Shown here in pieces: positions 47,901 to 60,370 of a DNA stretch of 64,000 bases. Numbering within the stretch: the stretch's first letter is position 1; each line of letters begins with the position of its first letter. The notes under the pieces are model-generated. The model saw nothing but the letters and a program-made list of their open reading frames with translations. It made no database searches and had not been told where the DNA came from. The translations under genes and the position numbers were made by a program. Origin of the DNA: Sialis fuliginosa (taxonomy: Eukaryota; Arthropoda; Insecta; Megaloptera; Sialidae); assembly GCA_961205875.1 (NCBI GenBank), contig OY540812.1, positions 14,136,001 to 14,200,000 of the forward strand, in the 5' to 3' direction.

Positions 47901-50900
47901 ATACTGTAAAATTACATTTAAAAAATTATTACCTTATTGTCATCCATAACTGTATTTAAAGATTCAATCCACATTGGATCTATATCTCCATCTAAGACTA
48001 TCCATTTAGGATGTTCTCCAGCCATATTACTCTGATCTCTCATCAAAACCGATAGCAACCCGTCTTTCCATTCTCTTGTAGCAGGGTTTATAATACCAAA
48101 TAACTCATCGTTTGTGACAGCTTTAGGATTCAAGTCATTGAAAACTGGTTTTCTTTTTATATTTTGATATGTTCTATGCAATGTTTTCCATACTTCAGTT
48201 TTACCAGTGCCTGCATTTCCAACTATAAAAACTGAATGCCTTACTTCTAATAATTCTTCAAGTTGTACAACCTTTAAAATAAAGTTATCTTCCGGCTGTA
48301 ATAATAAATCTACAGCAGCTTGTTTTACAGTACGTTCAAAATCAATGTCTCTTTTACGAGGAACGTCCAATGCCGGGAAAAGATCACCAATTAAACCCAT
48401 AAAAACAGGAATATCATCAGTTACTACTTTAGGAATATTAAAATCTCTTAAGGCTCTCATCAATACTTCTTCTTCAGGTCGATCAGGATCACCTCTCTAA
48501 AATAAATTGATGGTAACTACGGTTTATGTTTTTATTGATTGAGATTACCTTCAATGAACCAGCAACAACAAGTACAGATTTAATAGCTCTCAAACCCCAA
48601 TCATAATGATCTTGCTTAGATAGCAATTCTTTACATAGTGTGTAAAGCGTGATAAATTTACGTGCCAAAACACGCGCATCCTGAAAACCTTCAGCTACTA
48701 ACATAATTTCACAAATTAACTCAAAATCGGGAACTACCATTGCACATGGTCTGAAACAATTAAAAGATTATGGATTTTCAATATTATCTGTTTGTTTTTC
48801 TTTCATAAATACCTAAATAACGCTTTTAAATTTTCTGGTAATTCAGTTCTTCCAGCATATCCTGGATTCATTGTAATAAATATACCGACTGTAGGTGTTA
48901 GAGATATATGTTCCCCCATGAAATTAAATACTTGCTTTTTATCACGTATAGCATCTTGTACTGATTTTACTTGTACAGCTACTACAGAAAGAACTTCAAC
49001 GGAAATACGATTAAATTCATCAAAACATCCCCAAGCTCCGGTTTGGGCTAAACCTTTATAAATATTCCCACATGACTACAAAAACATTACATTATCAATT
49101 TGTATATTTTATTATTTCTATTCATTAAGAACCTTATAATCCATTTGTTCAGAACAATTAAAAACGTAAACCATAATTCCCAACGCTCTTCCGAGATCTT
49201 TTGTCGTTTCTGTTTTTCCAGTCCCGGCTGGACCTGCTGGCCCTCCACCCATAACTAAATGTAATGACTAAAACAGTGGTTAAGAATGTTAATTTGTAAA
49301 CTGAAAATTACCATTTTAATACTTTACCTGTGTAAGAGTTATATAACATCTATCTGTTAATGGTGTGATAACTAGCCGAGGAGTATTTCCCAAATATTCA
49401 TGACTATATTTAAATTGAGCATCACAGATATTTGCAAAACAATCTTTTTCTTTTTCATCCCAGCGATGTCTTAGTTGCGACTGCCATTGAAATGCAGATC
49501 CTGTTTCAACTTTCATTTGAACTAACTTACTCACTACATCTCTATTGAAAATTAAATTATTTAAAATTTATTTTGTTTTGTCAAAAGTTGCAATTTTTAC
49601 CTTGAGTGAACATCAATTGTACAAATCGTCATAATTTTTTGTCGATCCTGTTTTGTTAACTCTCCTAGCAAAAGTGAAATAAGTGTACTTAATTGAGCTA
49701 TTTGTTTTTTATGGTAATCTTTTATAGCATTGTCGTAACCCTCTTCAAGTCTTGAAAACGCTATGTTTACTTCCGACGTCCACCAAATTTGTGTACTGCA
49801 GAGGGACACCTGTGCCGGATAATCAAACAACCATTGTTCTCTCGGTTTTTCTTCATATGTTACAACACTGTCGGCGAAGTAATGACGAATGGTGAAACGC
49901 ATTGTATCTTGCAATCGATTTAACCAAACTTCCACCTATAAATGTTAAATGTCATCAATATCTCTCAAATCGTTCAAAAAGGTTTATTTTAAAATAATAT
50001 CAGTTAATTTTAATTAATATTATTACATACTGCTCCTGAACAATCACATTTTTTATCAAAATCTACATATTCTCCATCTTTAGCATACATTCCCAATGCA
50101 GTTTTCTCGCTTGGATTTTCTTCGGAATCCACAAAATTTAACCTAGCAATAGAATCAAACAGTTTAGTCAAATGTCTGGCAACAACTAAAGGTTGATTTC
50201 CATTAGAAAGAATATCGAGTAAATCTGCAGATGATACAAAATAAAAACGTGGAAACGCAAGCCGTTTTGTTTCAAGATATTCGGCCAATGCTTTTTCACA
50301 TATTGTTAGTTCTCCTTGTAACACCTCTAACTGTTCTTTTAAATTTTCTTTGTTTGTTGCTTCTATAACATTTGTAGTTTTTGCCATTTCTTTCATTAAA
50401 ACCTATAAATTCAGTTAAATAATAGAACAGGTATTTATTCTTTAAAGAATACATTAACTTACTTTAAACTTTCTGTCAATACTATCAAATCGTTCAGAAT
50501 CAGTAGGTAATCTTTGCCGAATATCTTCAGAACTCATAAATATTGACTCCAAATGCATCCACGTTCGTTGTACTGAAAACCACATATTAATAACTTGATC
50601 AGCTATCGATAACTTCTGTTGCCATGCAGATACTTCAGTTAAGAAGTACGCAATAAATTTTGATGTAATCAAATTTTGTAATTGAACCTAAAACAATCAA
50701 TTAAAAAACCACAAACTCAACAAAATTTATTCACTACAGCAAACCTGATTTTCTTCAAGAGTTTCTATAAGCTCTTCGCTAGCTTTTAACAATGTGCAGC
50801 CAGTTCTCATATGAACCTCTTGTTCGAAACACATACTAGACCATGTTATATCAAGTTCTCTAAGTATTTTTTCCATTGACATTTCTTTCACTGCTTTATC

Positions 50901-53900
50901 AACAATGTTCTTCACTTCTTCCTCGCATTCATGAAGATTTAAAGCAAGTAAATCAGAAAGTGTTGTTTCTTCTCCCATAATAAATTCAACCTAATTGAAA
51001 TAATATATAAATATTTTATAAATTATGGAACATATTTAAAAAATTTATTTTTTACGGTCAATCTTCCACTTACTACATAGTAATAATAATAACTTTATTA
51101 TTTTATAAAAACTGTAATATACATTATTATGATGCGTATATAAATTATTTTTATATTATACCTCTTCAAACTATCTACTAAATACTCAGTACTAATAACT
51201 GTGAAGAATTTGTACAGTGAAAGATCCACTAAAGATTATCATAAAATATTTTTATAAAGTTAACAAAAATAATATTTGTGCATTAATAAAATAATGCTTA
51301 TTTACAATCATTAACGACAGTGGCGCGTTATGAAAGTTGGGGGCCCCAGACAGAATTAATATTCGGGGAGACCATTTTTTTGTCGAATAAAAAAAATTAA
51401 ATACGTATACCAACATTAAAAAAATTCACAATTTTTATATTCTTCAAAAAATTGTGAGAGCAATAATTAATTAAAGAGCAAAAAATGGTATTTATCTAAA
51501 TTATTTTAAAAACAAAAAAAGATCTTCAAACATACCTGCAATTTTTTTACTTATTTCCTCAGCTCAGTCCCCCCACCCCCATCCTTTACCCCGTGGCCCT
51601 AAAGTTCCTACTGTATAACGCACCACTGATTAAGCAACATTAATTCAACAATAAAACATAATTAAAACTTTTTCATAATTATTTACAAATCTCTAAAGCC
51701 ACATCTATTTCAGTTTATTAAAATTTCAATTTCTGTTTTATATTAGGTTTCATTAACAATTCTAATATTTTTTCCATATAATACTTACTGTGTACTTGAC
51801 CGGAAGAGAAGCTAAATACTGCAAACAAAATATGTTTAGTGCTATTTACAGTTGTTAAAGTGAAAAGTCATTTAAAACGATGCTTAGTTATACTAAATGT
51901 AATATTTACAGAATATACAAAATCTGAAACACTTTAAAATAAAAATTAATATTTTTAACAAAATTGTGATATTATATGTTCAGGATTAATTCACATAATA
52001 ATTCTAAATTCTAATCAATATCACTAAATTGTTAAAAAGGAAATATATTACACACGGTCGTATAATATGATAATATTAAAGAACTTAAATCATTTTCAAA
52101 ATTCTCATTTAATATTATTTAAATATTTGTATTTACATATGTACAACGTTCTGAACATCATGCAAGAAGAAAATACCTTCTCTAAATAAAAATTTTCATT
52201 AAGCTTGTGCAATATCATTTCATAAAAATGTAACTGATTTTATGTATGTACAATACGCATATTTTTTTATTATAAATATCACCTTTGTAGATTTCATTAA
52301 TTGTAACCAATGTCTTTCCCTAATTGCTGGATTCTGTAATTCACCTACAGCCTTCAGAGACGTCAACATATTTTTAACTGTAGCTTCTAAATTTACATAC
52401 GTATCCCAAGAACGCATTTCCTTATCAAGCAATCTAATATCTTTAGCGAATTTTTTACATTCAATATCCATATTTTCAACATCAATCTTCCTCCAAGGAG
52501 TTGTTTTCCAATTTTCAATACTTGTTCGTACGATAAATACATAATCCCATAATTGCTAAAAACCAAATTTGATCATATTTAATTAATAAAAATATACATC
52601 AAACACTAACTTTTAACATTCTCAATTCTTTTCGGCATTGTTTTAATAATTTAAACTCAGGAACATTAACTTCAAACAATGATGCAGAATCAACAATACT
52701 TTGCATTTCTTTTTCAAATCTCTTTAAGTCTGAATCAGTTCTATCCATCAACGCATACGGATCAGGGCAAATAAATTTCATAAAGTCATATCGTTTGAAT
52801 ACTTCTCGATAATGTATAGTTCTAGCTTCAAAATTAAAAATTTTCTTTCTAATGCAGTTTACTTCTACAGCTTGTAATGGAGCTACATGTTGTTTCACAA
52901 TAAATGCTATTTTCTTTGTGTTCGACCATTGCTCTGGTAATTCCTATAAAACGAATTCATTTACTTATATAATTTATATAATATAATATATATATATCGT
53001 CGTTACACGTGCAAAATCTGCTAATGTATAATTTTTCAGGTGACAATAAAAACTTAACAATACATTTTACATACTATTAGCAGATTTTGTTATCCTGTCA
53101 CTATTTCAGTAGTAGATATATTATATAATATAATATATTACCTGTAAAAGAACATTTATTTCTTCGGGTATATCTTGATCGTAATATTTCAATAGTTCGA
53201 TTGTTTCTTCCAAAGGATCAAACATTACATCTGTTGTAGCTTGTCTGTCTTTTACTTCCATTAAGTAACCCATTATACTCACAAGTCCATCATAATCACC
53301 TTCAACAATAGGCTGTTGCAAACCTTCATCAGCTTTACTAATGAACTTGGCTAGATTAGATAAACTAAAAAGACAATTTATTATTATTTTATTATTTATG
53401 ACACACAAAAATTAATCCCATCACCTATTAGTAACATTATCAACAAGATGCTCTCTGTACATTGCACTCCATTTTCTTACAATATTCAACAATGTTTGTT
53501 GGAATGGCCTTATATCCATTTGGAACCAAACATTAAATATCCGTATTGCATTTATTTCTTCTATTTCAGCGTAAAGTGCTTCATAGTTATCAATCTAAAA
53601 TGAATTTACTAGTTAGATATTTTGAAAATGTGTAATGTAAATAATAATATAAAAATAAATATTTATTTAGGATGCTGCGGATCTTGTATGAATGCAAGCT
53701 TCATTAATGGGCACTTAAATTTTACCTGTTCTCTAAATAATTCCAACTTCGGAGAGCAAGGCTTGGGAGCAGCTGGATCTCCAATCAAGATCATTTCCAT
53801 TTCTTGAGCCGTTAATTGTCTACTGAATTTCAAAAATATTTCCATTGTCATGTCTCTATCCTCTAACCACAAATAACAATAATTTCCAAATCCCCTACAA

Positions 53901-56900
53901 AACTCTTTCGCTTCAGTAATTGTTTCTTTAACGCTGTATTCAATATGACGTCTCATCTCTTCTATATCAAGCATAGATTCTATTTCGCTTTGATACGATT
54001 CGGTTATTGTTTTTGAAAACCGTGGTACTAAACTTGCCATTTTTATAATACTGTCAACTAAATCAGATACCATTTCACTGAAATTATCACGATCTTTTAA
54101 ATCTAAGGAAGGTACGAATACCATGTTCGGTTCTTGCAACTCTAGTTTTGCTTCAAATAGCGGTAGCATATTGTTTTCTGGGTCCATATGTTCGGAAAGG
54201 TAGCTCAGACTAAAATTAATAATTAAAATTAAAATGTAAATCGTGTTGGCTATCAAACGGTACATTTACTTTTGAGATACGGTTAATGCATAAATTTATA
54301 AATAATTAACTAGTTTGGGTAGTTACAGTATAATTTTTTCAATTTAGATAAAATTTGTAAAACATTTTATTTTATGAGTTCTCGATACTACGTACAATAA
54401 GTTTTTGTAGGTACATATACGGTGCAATCATATTTAAGTACCTAAAGAAATCAATATTTATGTGTATGACATAAAAACTGGTATTTATGTTGACAAATGA
54501 TACTTTATTACCTACAGTATGTATAAAACATTTCTACATAAATTTATGTTTATATGACTTTTCATGTTTTGAAAAGTTTTCTTTAAAGTACATTTTATGC
54601 TGCGACTTTATTCTAAATATATCTAAATTACCTGCAACCAACGCTGGAATGTAGGGCGTCTTTAATTATTTTGTCGACATAATTTACGTAACTAACCCAG
54701 TTTGGATCATTAGCATCTGTTATACCAAATAATGTCATATTTTGATCAAGAACATTTTGTGCAACTTCAGCTGCTTGAGAGACATCTTTATAACGTTTTG
54801 ATGTCCTTTCACTTTTCTCGTCCAAAAATAAAATTGCATCTTTTTTACCATCCTTTCTTTCAAAAAGTGGCACGTTTCTCCAAAATGACATTAAGTTTAC
54901 AATTTGTTTTAAATTCTCTTGAGTTGACTTCAAATATGATTGTAAATTATTTACAAGTTTGTGTAAATTTTCTAAATATTCCCAAAGACCTACAAAAAAT
55001 AATAATTATAATAGATTACAAACAATAATGTTGTTAATATTTACCCTCTGAATTCCATGTATATTTTCTCTGGCCTTCCAAAACTAGCTTATCAATCACT
55101 TCAATGTTATTTTTTATTAATTGTAGTTCAACATCCTTACTTGTTGAACGTATTTGATTATACCATTCAATAGTTGAACTTAAATTAATTGTATATTTTC
55201 TTATTATTTCATTCATTTCTGCAAGTCTCAAAGCTTCATCAGGAATTTCACCATATTTCTCCAAGTTTATATAATGTACTTCTCGCAAAATAGCATTAAT
55301 CTATTTGTTAAAAAATATACTTCACTATGGTTAAAAGTTAAGTGACACACAGTTTAAAAAAATGCAAACCTGTGGATTTAAATTTAAAACAAGTTCTTCT
55401 TTTTTTCTCGTCAAAATGCATTGTTTTAAATTTTCTTCAATTTTTGCTGGTACTGATGCAGTCCATTCGCTTAATAATTTGTTTTTTAATTTTTCTAATT
55501 GATCGATAAGCTTATTGTATCTTTGAAACAAATCTACTGCTTCCGGAATTTCTGTTATCCTAAATGAATTTAAATTACATATATTAATAAATTCATACAA
55601 TTATGTATTAGAATAGTATTACGGATGTTGCAAACTTTGAAAGGCTATAAACGGAGCAGATATCCTTTGAGTCAACTGGCGAATCCATCGAAGACCTCCA
55701 GCCACAGGAGGCATGTATTTGTCAACTTCTAAACAACCCATTTGTGTCATGTTATTCGTTTGCTCCACAAACAATTCCTTTAAACAATATAATAAATTTT
55801 CACTTAACTAATATGTACAAGCACAATGACAGTATAACAGAAACCATTAAATTGAAACCATCATATTGTAATCTGTATATAGTACAAGTATATTAATATA
55901 CTTACTTGTATAATGGAGAGTTCTTCCTCAAGTTTAACTATTATTTCTGAATACCGTCTAGTAAATTCATCTTTTATTAGGGGTCGATTCAAAACAGTGC
56001 CAGCAATATTGATTAACTAAATTTAATTGATACATTTATTTTATATGATATAAAATTTATGAATAATAAATATACCTTAAATATACTTTCTAAATTAGAA
56101 CAGTCGTCGAATGCTTCACACAAAATTGCTGCAAGTTTTAAATCTAATTCATACACGTTGTCTTGAAACTTTTTATAATTTTCATTGAACATTTCAGCAT
56201 CAGGATCTAATACATCGGTAGTTTTATTCACAAAATCAGTTAATTGTTTATGAAAATCGCCAGAAACTGCAGTTATTCGTAAGCTAAGAACTCGGCCTTT
56301 CAAACCACCTATTTCAATTTTTTCCAATTTTAGAAACTCCAGGACGGTGTAAAAGAAACACTGGGAAATTAAAGGGCTTATTTTATGAAATATATTAGTA
56401 ACAATGATACATTTCTATTTTACACACCTGTATAGTGTTTAGTCTATGTAAAAACTTATTATATCTTTCAAATACAACATTTGCATTGAAAGTCCATAAT
56501 ACTGGTTCTCTGCCTTCTTTAAAATATGAATGCACTTTCTTTTTATGCGTATCGAAAGATTTGCTAAAAGCTTTCAAAATATGAATTGATGTATTTAATC
56601 TTTGTTTTGCTTCATCAATATCACTTTGAAATAATGATGATGGATCCAAATATTTCGTAGCCTTAAATCAAATATAATTATTGAAAAAGAATATGTTAAT
56701 TTTTATTTTATTTATACTGATTTACCTGATTAATCAAAAGATTTGAGATTTGTTTAAGAAGAATAATTAGTTTTGAAGATTGACAATAATATTTTGAATT
56801 ACTCCATAAAAGGCAAACAATATGCATTAGAATTCTAAATAGAGGTTCTATTTCTGTAAATTCAGTATCCAGTAATTGTTGAAATTGTTTTTGTAAAGGT

Positions 56901-59900
56901 TTCAAATACGTATTTATATCTTTTGCTTCTGCTAAAGCTAAAACATAGTAGAATAAAAATTAAATTAATAATTATTTTAATAATAAAAATATAGAATACC
57001 TTACCTGCAACTACATTACGAAACATACTACTAAAACAAGGATAATAAGCACTCTTAGCTTTTTGTAGAACGACCCCCATGGCTCTGACTTCCGGTTTAC
57101 AAAACTGATCATAAACGCAATTCAGATTACTGAACCGGTTATTCCAAAACTGCAACTCTAACAGATTTTTTTAAATTAATACCAAATTAAAATACTTAAA
57201 TTTAAGAAAACTTGCCTATGAACGGTAACGGATTCGCTACTGTACAATTCACTTCCGAAGAATCATCTACTAAAACGCCATTTATTTGTTGCGCCCATCT
57301 AATTATAACACTTTCAATAGCACTTTTCAAATTCAGATCATCCATTTCACCATTACTATAAAATAAATAATTTTTATATTTGATAATTTAAAACCCAACT
57401 ACATTTAATTATTTTAATTTACTTATTTTTCAATTCTTCAGCTACAGCTTCCACTCGATCAATTCCAACGGGCATTGGGAGGATTGTTTGACCGCTTACT
57501 TGTCCTTTCACTTGATAAACTGTACTTTTTAATCCATGAATATGTTGTTGGACGTCTTGGGCTACAACGGCTGGCCAGTTTTCATAATTAAGACGGTTTG
57601 ATAACAATGGAACAAATACCTGGATATAGTAAATTTTAGAAAATGACCATATATTTTTAACATATACAAATTTAACTTTTCAATTTCTATTAGTGCGTAA
57701 TCAAATAATTTTAGTCTAAATGCGCAGTTCTTAAACTAGATCGTAACTTCCCAAGTCACAAAAATTGTGATAAACGTATGTAAAATATTTAATATAAGTA
57801 GTTAGTTCACAGTCTTTAAGACTCTGATGATGATAGCATTGCTATTGAAACACGTGTAAGTCTAAACTCTTACAATTTTTATGGTTAGGGGATTTGTATT
57901 TGATAAGTCATAACCATAGTTTTTGTCTGTTGTTTGTTATAGTTAGTTCACATTAGATTAGAAATATTCCATTTTTCGAGGGGATCGCGGGTAAAAAAAA
58001 CAGTTTATGAACATCTAGTCCAGGGATGGGGAACCTGCGGCCTTAAGGCCGCATGTGGCCTTTTTCAATACTACATTGCGACCGGTAAATATTTCAATTA
58101 TTTATAATATATATTTTTTCTTCTCAATTTATTTTTAATTTTATTCTGCCAAGAGAAAAATAAAAATGTTTGAACAAATAATGTACAATAATCAAACGTA
58201 AATTAAAATTGGCTATTGCGCGTATATTCTGAAGTTATTTGATATGAACTTCCTAGTGGGGATATATTTCACGATGAAGACTACTTCAAGAAAGACGGTA
58301 AGTATACGGCCTGCTTATTATTTTTAAATTTAAATGTGGCCTTCTATGATAAAAAGGTTCTCCACCCCTGATCTAGTCTAATGAACAAAAACAGAAAAAC
58401 CCCAAAACTACGTTTTACAATTATTATTTCATTATAAATAATTAATATGTTTGCATTATTTATAGTTTATAATTTTCTCCTCGCATTTCAAATATTATAT
58501 TGTAAATAAAATATTTACTTCATCAACAACTGCAGCCAATTGGTCAATCGTTTTCGTAGCCATATCACCAAAGATCAAAAATCCTGAAGCGTGTTCTTTT
58601 GGTACTTGCCCAGGCTGCTTCTTGATAAAGTACACGCCTTAAACACAAAATCCAAAATAAAAACAAACTAACAGTGCCTGAACCAATATCAACAAACCTT
58701 TGGTTTTGAGTTGGGCTAACGGAAATGATGTAGTTGGAAATAATTGCGCAGATTGCGATAACAGAAACACAAGCAATGATGGTTGTTCTAGTGTTATGAA
58801 GTCGCAAACGGTTGTTTTGTGTTCTTCGAATGTCATCATTCTTGCCCATTTTTCTGGTTTTAGTTTTAATGTTTTAAGAACATAAGAACTTATAAAAGTA
58901 ATCCGTTCATCGACCGGTTGAGATGGCTCCAAGCCAGAGCTATGGAAATAAAATTAATCAAAGTTTGATTTTATTATTTTTAATTTTTTAATTGTTACTT
59001 GCGGTTACAAAATATTTTTGCGGGCGGGATTTAGATTACTCTAGCTATGCAGCTTCAATCGTTAATTTTATTTCATGTCCAATTAATCAATTCAATACAT
59101 TTTATTTCTAACATCAGTTTTGAAACCAGTAGTTTTTTAATCAGGACCAAATAGAATAACCATGAGTTACCTACATAAAGTAAAATTAACCAAAATTAGT
59201 TAATCACTTGTTTACAATCCATGATTAATGTTAATTCTAATTATTTTAATCTCAATTTGTAAATGAACAATTTACTGAATATGATAATTTTTTACCTTAT
59301 AAAATATATCATAACCGTGATTGTTTTTTAGAACTGACGTAATAATGGTTTTAAAACAACTGATTAACTAATTGTGATTAATTTTGCTTTATGCAAACCA
59401 TACTAAAATCGTTCCTATTTATTATTTGAACCAAGAATCGGCTCATAGGTATAAGTTTACGAGCGGCATAAAGCAATAATAAATAATATATGTAAATGAA
59501 TACACTCTATCTGTTGAATATAAGAGTTAATAAGAAAGGGGCTGCCCATTAACTACGTACGCATGCCAATTGCCAAAGGAGGAGAGGTAATGCTAAGCAA
59601 AGTGTGACGAAGAAATCAGGTAATATGTGATGCCAATAACATTTCAGAAAAGTGTATCTTTTTGAATAAAAGATAGCAACTAAAAAAATAATAAGGGGTA
59701 GTGCATGATATTGTAGCGTAAAATTATGGAGACGGATCACAAATTAAGACGAAGTTTGGCAAAGAGGGGAGAGGGGGTCGAAAATAACAAAATTAGCTGT
59801 TATTTAATTAAATTTTAATTGATGACAATTATATTTCCATTTTTATTTATTTTTTCCGTAATTATATGCCAAATGTATATAAATAAAAATATGTGTTAAG

Positions 59901-60089
59901 CAAATGAAACAATAAATTATATGTAGTGAAGCATTCTAGAAAATTTTGTTTAAAACGAGCTGCAAAACCCCATTGTGAACTCCAGCACTGTTTGATTCTC
60001 AATAAGCCACAATAATGATTTCAGCCCTTATTATCACATATCAAATGTGTATAAATAATAATTAAATTAACATACTCCCTGTTATCCAT
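38931..60089 (-). CDS. Dhc93AB: Axonemal outer-arm dynein beta heavy chain (DNAH9/11/17 class)
   Basis: A motor ATPase subunit of the outer dynein arm of cilia and sperm flagella, readable from ATG at 60089 to TAA at 38933-38931 in about 57 exons, roughly 4,450 residues as expected for the family. Exon 1 codes only 14 nt (60089-60076, donor GTATGT) and joins 58939-58698 in phase to give MDNRDSGLEPSQ. The N-terminal tail covers 58.9-52.3 kb, the linker about 52.5-49.6 kb, AAA1 Walker [13 protein letters not shown] near 49240-49207, AAA2 GNAGTGKTE near 48222-48195, AAA3 GNAGCGKT near 46992-46966 and AAA4 GVGGSGKQS near 45664-45636. The stalk and microtubule-binding domain lie at 45.0-42.0 kb, AAA5-6 and the C-terminal domain at 42-38.9 kb, ending '[15 protein letters not shown]...'. 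The text '[19 protein letters not shown]' is typical of the DNAH9/11/17 branch; the Drosophila member is Dhc93AB, and the symbol is by class, not proven orthology. No frame break was noticed. Most introns are 54-120 bp; the exceptions are intron 1 (1.1 kb), 58518-57621 and 52282-50992. Confidence 0.93.
42329..42511. mobile_element. MITE family A, copy 2, in a dynein intron
   Basis: The left end 'cttctgggtgtaagccgcgt' is mirrored by 'acgcggcttacaaccagaag'. The arms of about 75-100 bp ('gtcacacattgcagtggaca' against 'tgtccacttcaatgtgtgac') meet near 42400, a full palindrome. The intron is 42565-42273. A shortened relative is at 7108-7261. Confidence 0.8.
43111..43408. other. Dynein intron with C-rich run and conserved-looking repeat
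   Basis: A 298-bp intron, larger than its neighbours, containing 'cccctccccccccacaccc' near 43206-43224 and ending in 'gattttggcccactctgtac'. The GC-rich run and the wording suggest a small transposon insertion, but no terminal inverted repeats could be shown. Confidence 0.35.
51310..51636. mobile_element. hAT-like MITE in a large dynein intron
   Basis: The body 51318-51628 (311 bp) begins CAGTGGCGCGTTAT; the opposite end reads CAGTGGTGCGTTAT on the other strand. The flanks 'attaacga' and 'attaagca' agree at 6 of 8 positions, consistent with an aged 8-bp duplication. The interior has 'gggggccccag' and 'ccccccacccccat' stretches and no transposase. Confidence 0.75.
58013..58378. mobile_element. 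hAT-like MITE with exact 8-bp TSD
   Basis: The body 58021-58370 (350 bp) has ends CAGGGATGGGGAACCT and AGGTTCTCCACCCCTG (imperfect inverted repeats), flanked by identical 'atctagtc' at 58013-58020 and 58371-58378. Internal 'gcggcc' and 'tgtggcc' motifs are typical of this widespread hAT MITE type. It lies in dynein intron 3 (58518-57621). Confidence 0.9.
59530..59790. repeat. Probable MITE remnant in dynein intron 1
   Basis: The left part 'ggggctgcccattaactacgt' and the right part 'gaggggagagggggtcg' resemble the two halves of a common insect element ('gggctgtccattaattacgt...gggggaggggtcg'). Inverted ends could not be aligned. It lies inside dynein intron 1 (60075-58940). Confidence 0.35.
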
Positions 60090-60370
60090 ACTGGACCACG
60101 GCGCCGCTTAAGCTACACGTTCCACATTACATTTCACAAACTCACAACACTAGAGAAACAACAATAATAAAGTATGCGGTCGCAGATAAGATACCCTATG
60201 TCGCGGTTGTTGTTCATTTCCTGCCGCGGGGCGCTGTGACATGTGCCATCCTTGCTCCGGCGCTGCCCGTAACAGTGCACGCGATCCGCTAAATGCACGT
60301 CGTCGCGGCAGCGTGCATTCACACACACCGCCAGGTATTCAGTGGCGTGTTGGCCAGGTCGACGGATTAT
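60090..60370 (-). promoter_or_regulatory. CpG-rich promoter/leader of the dynein gene
   Basis: A clear GC/CpG-rich island (for example 'ctgccgcggggcgctgtgac', 'gcacgtcgtcgcggcagcg') in AT-rich DNA immediately upstream of the dynein ATG. Two minimal upstream reading frames precede the ATG on the minus strand: ATG-TAA at 60132-60127 and ATG-TGG-AAC-GTG-TAG at 60127-60113. A 64-codon open frame (60328-60134) over the island has no domain and is probably leader. I could not place a convincing RFX X-box. Confidence 0.55.

Noticed and set aside
48207-49061. Plus-strand open frames of 97 and 89 codons
   Set aside because: Antisense of the dynein AAA1-AAA2 exons, which have clear Walker motifs on the minus strand.
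58565-58849. 94-codon minus-strand frame overlapping dynein exons 2-3
   Set aside because: It is an alternative frame; the dynein frame through 58939-58698 and 58637-58519 is supported by splice phase and protein similarity.
58930-58932. TTG at 58932 as the dynein start
   Set aside because: It is internal to an exon with an acceptor at 58940; the real ATG is on a small upstream exon at 60089 that joins in phase.
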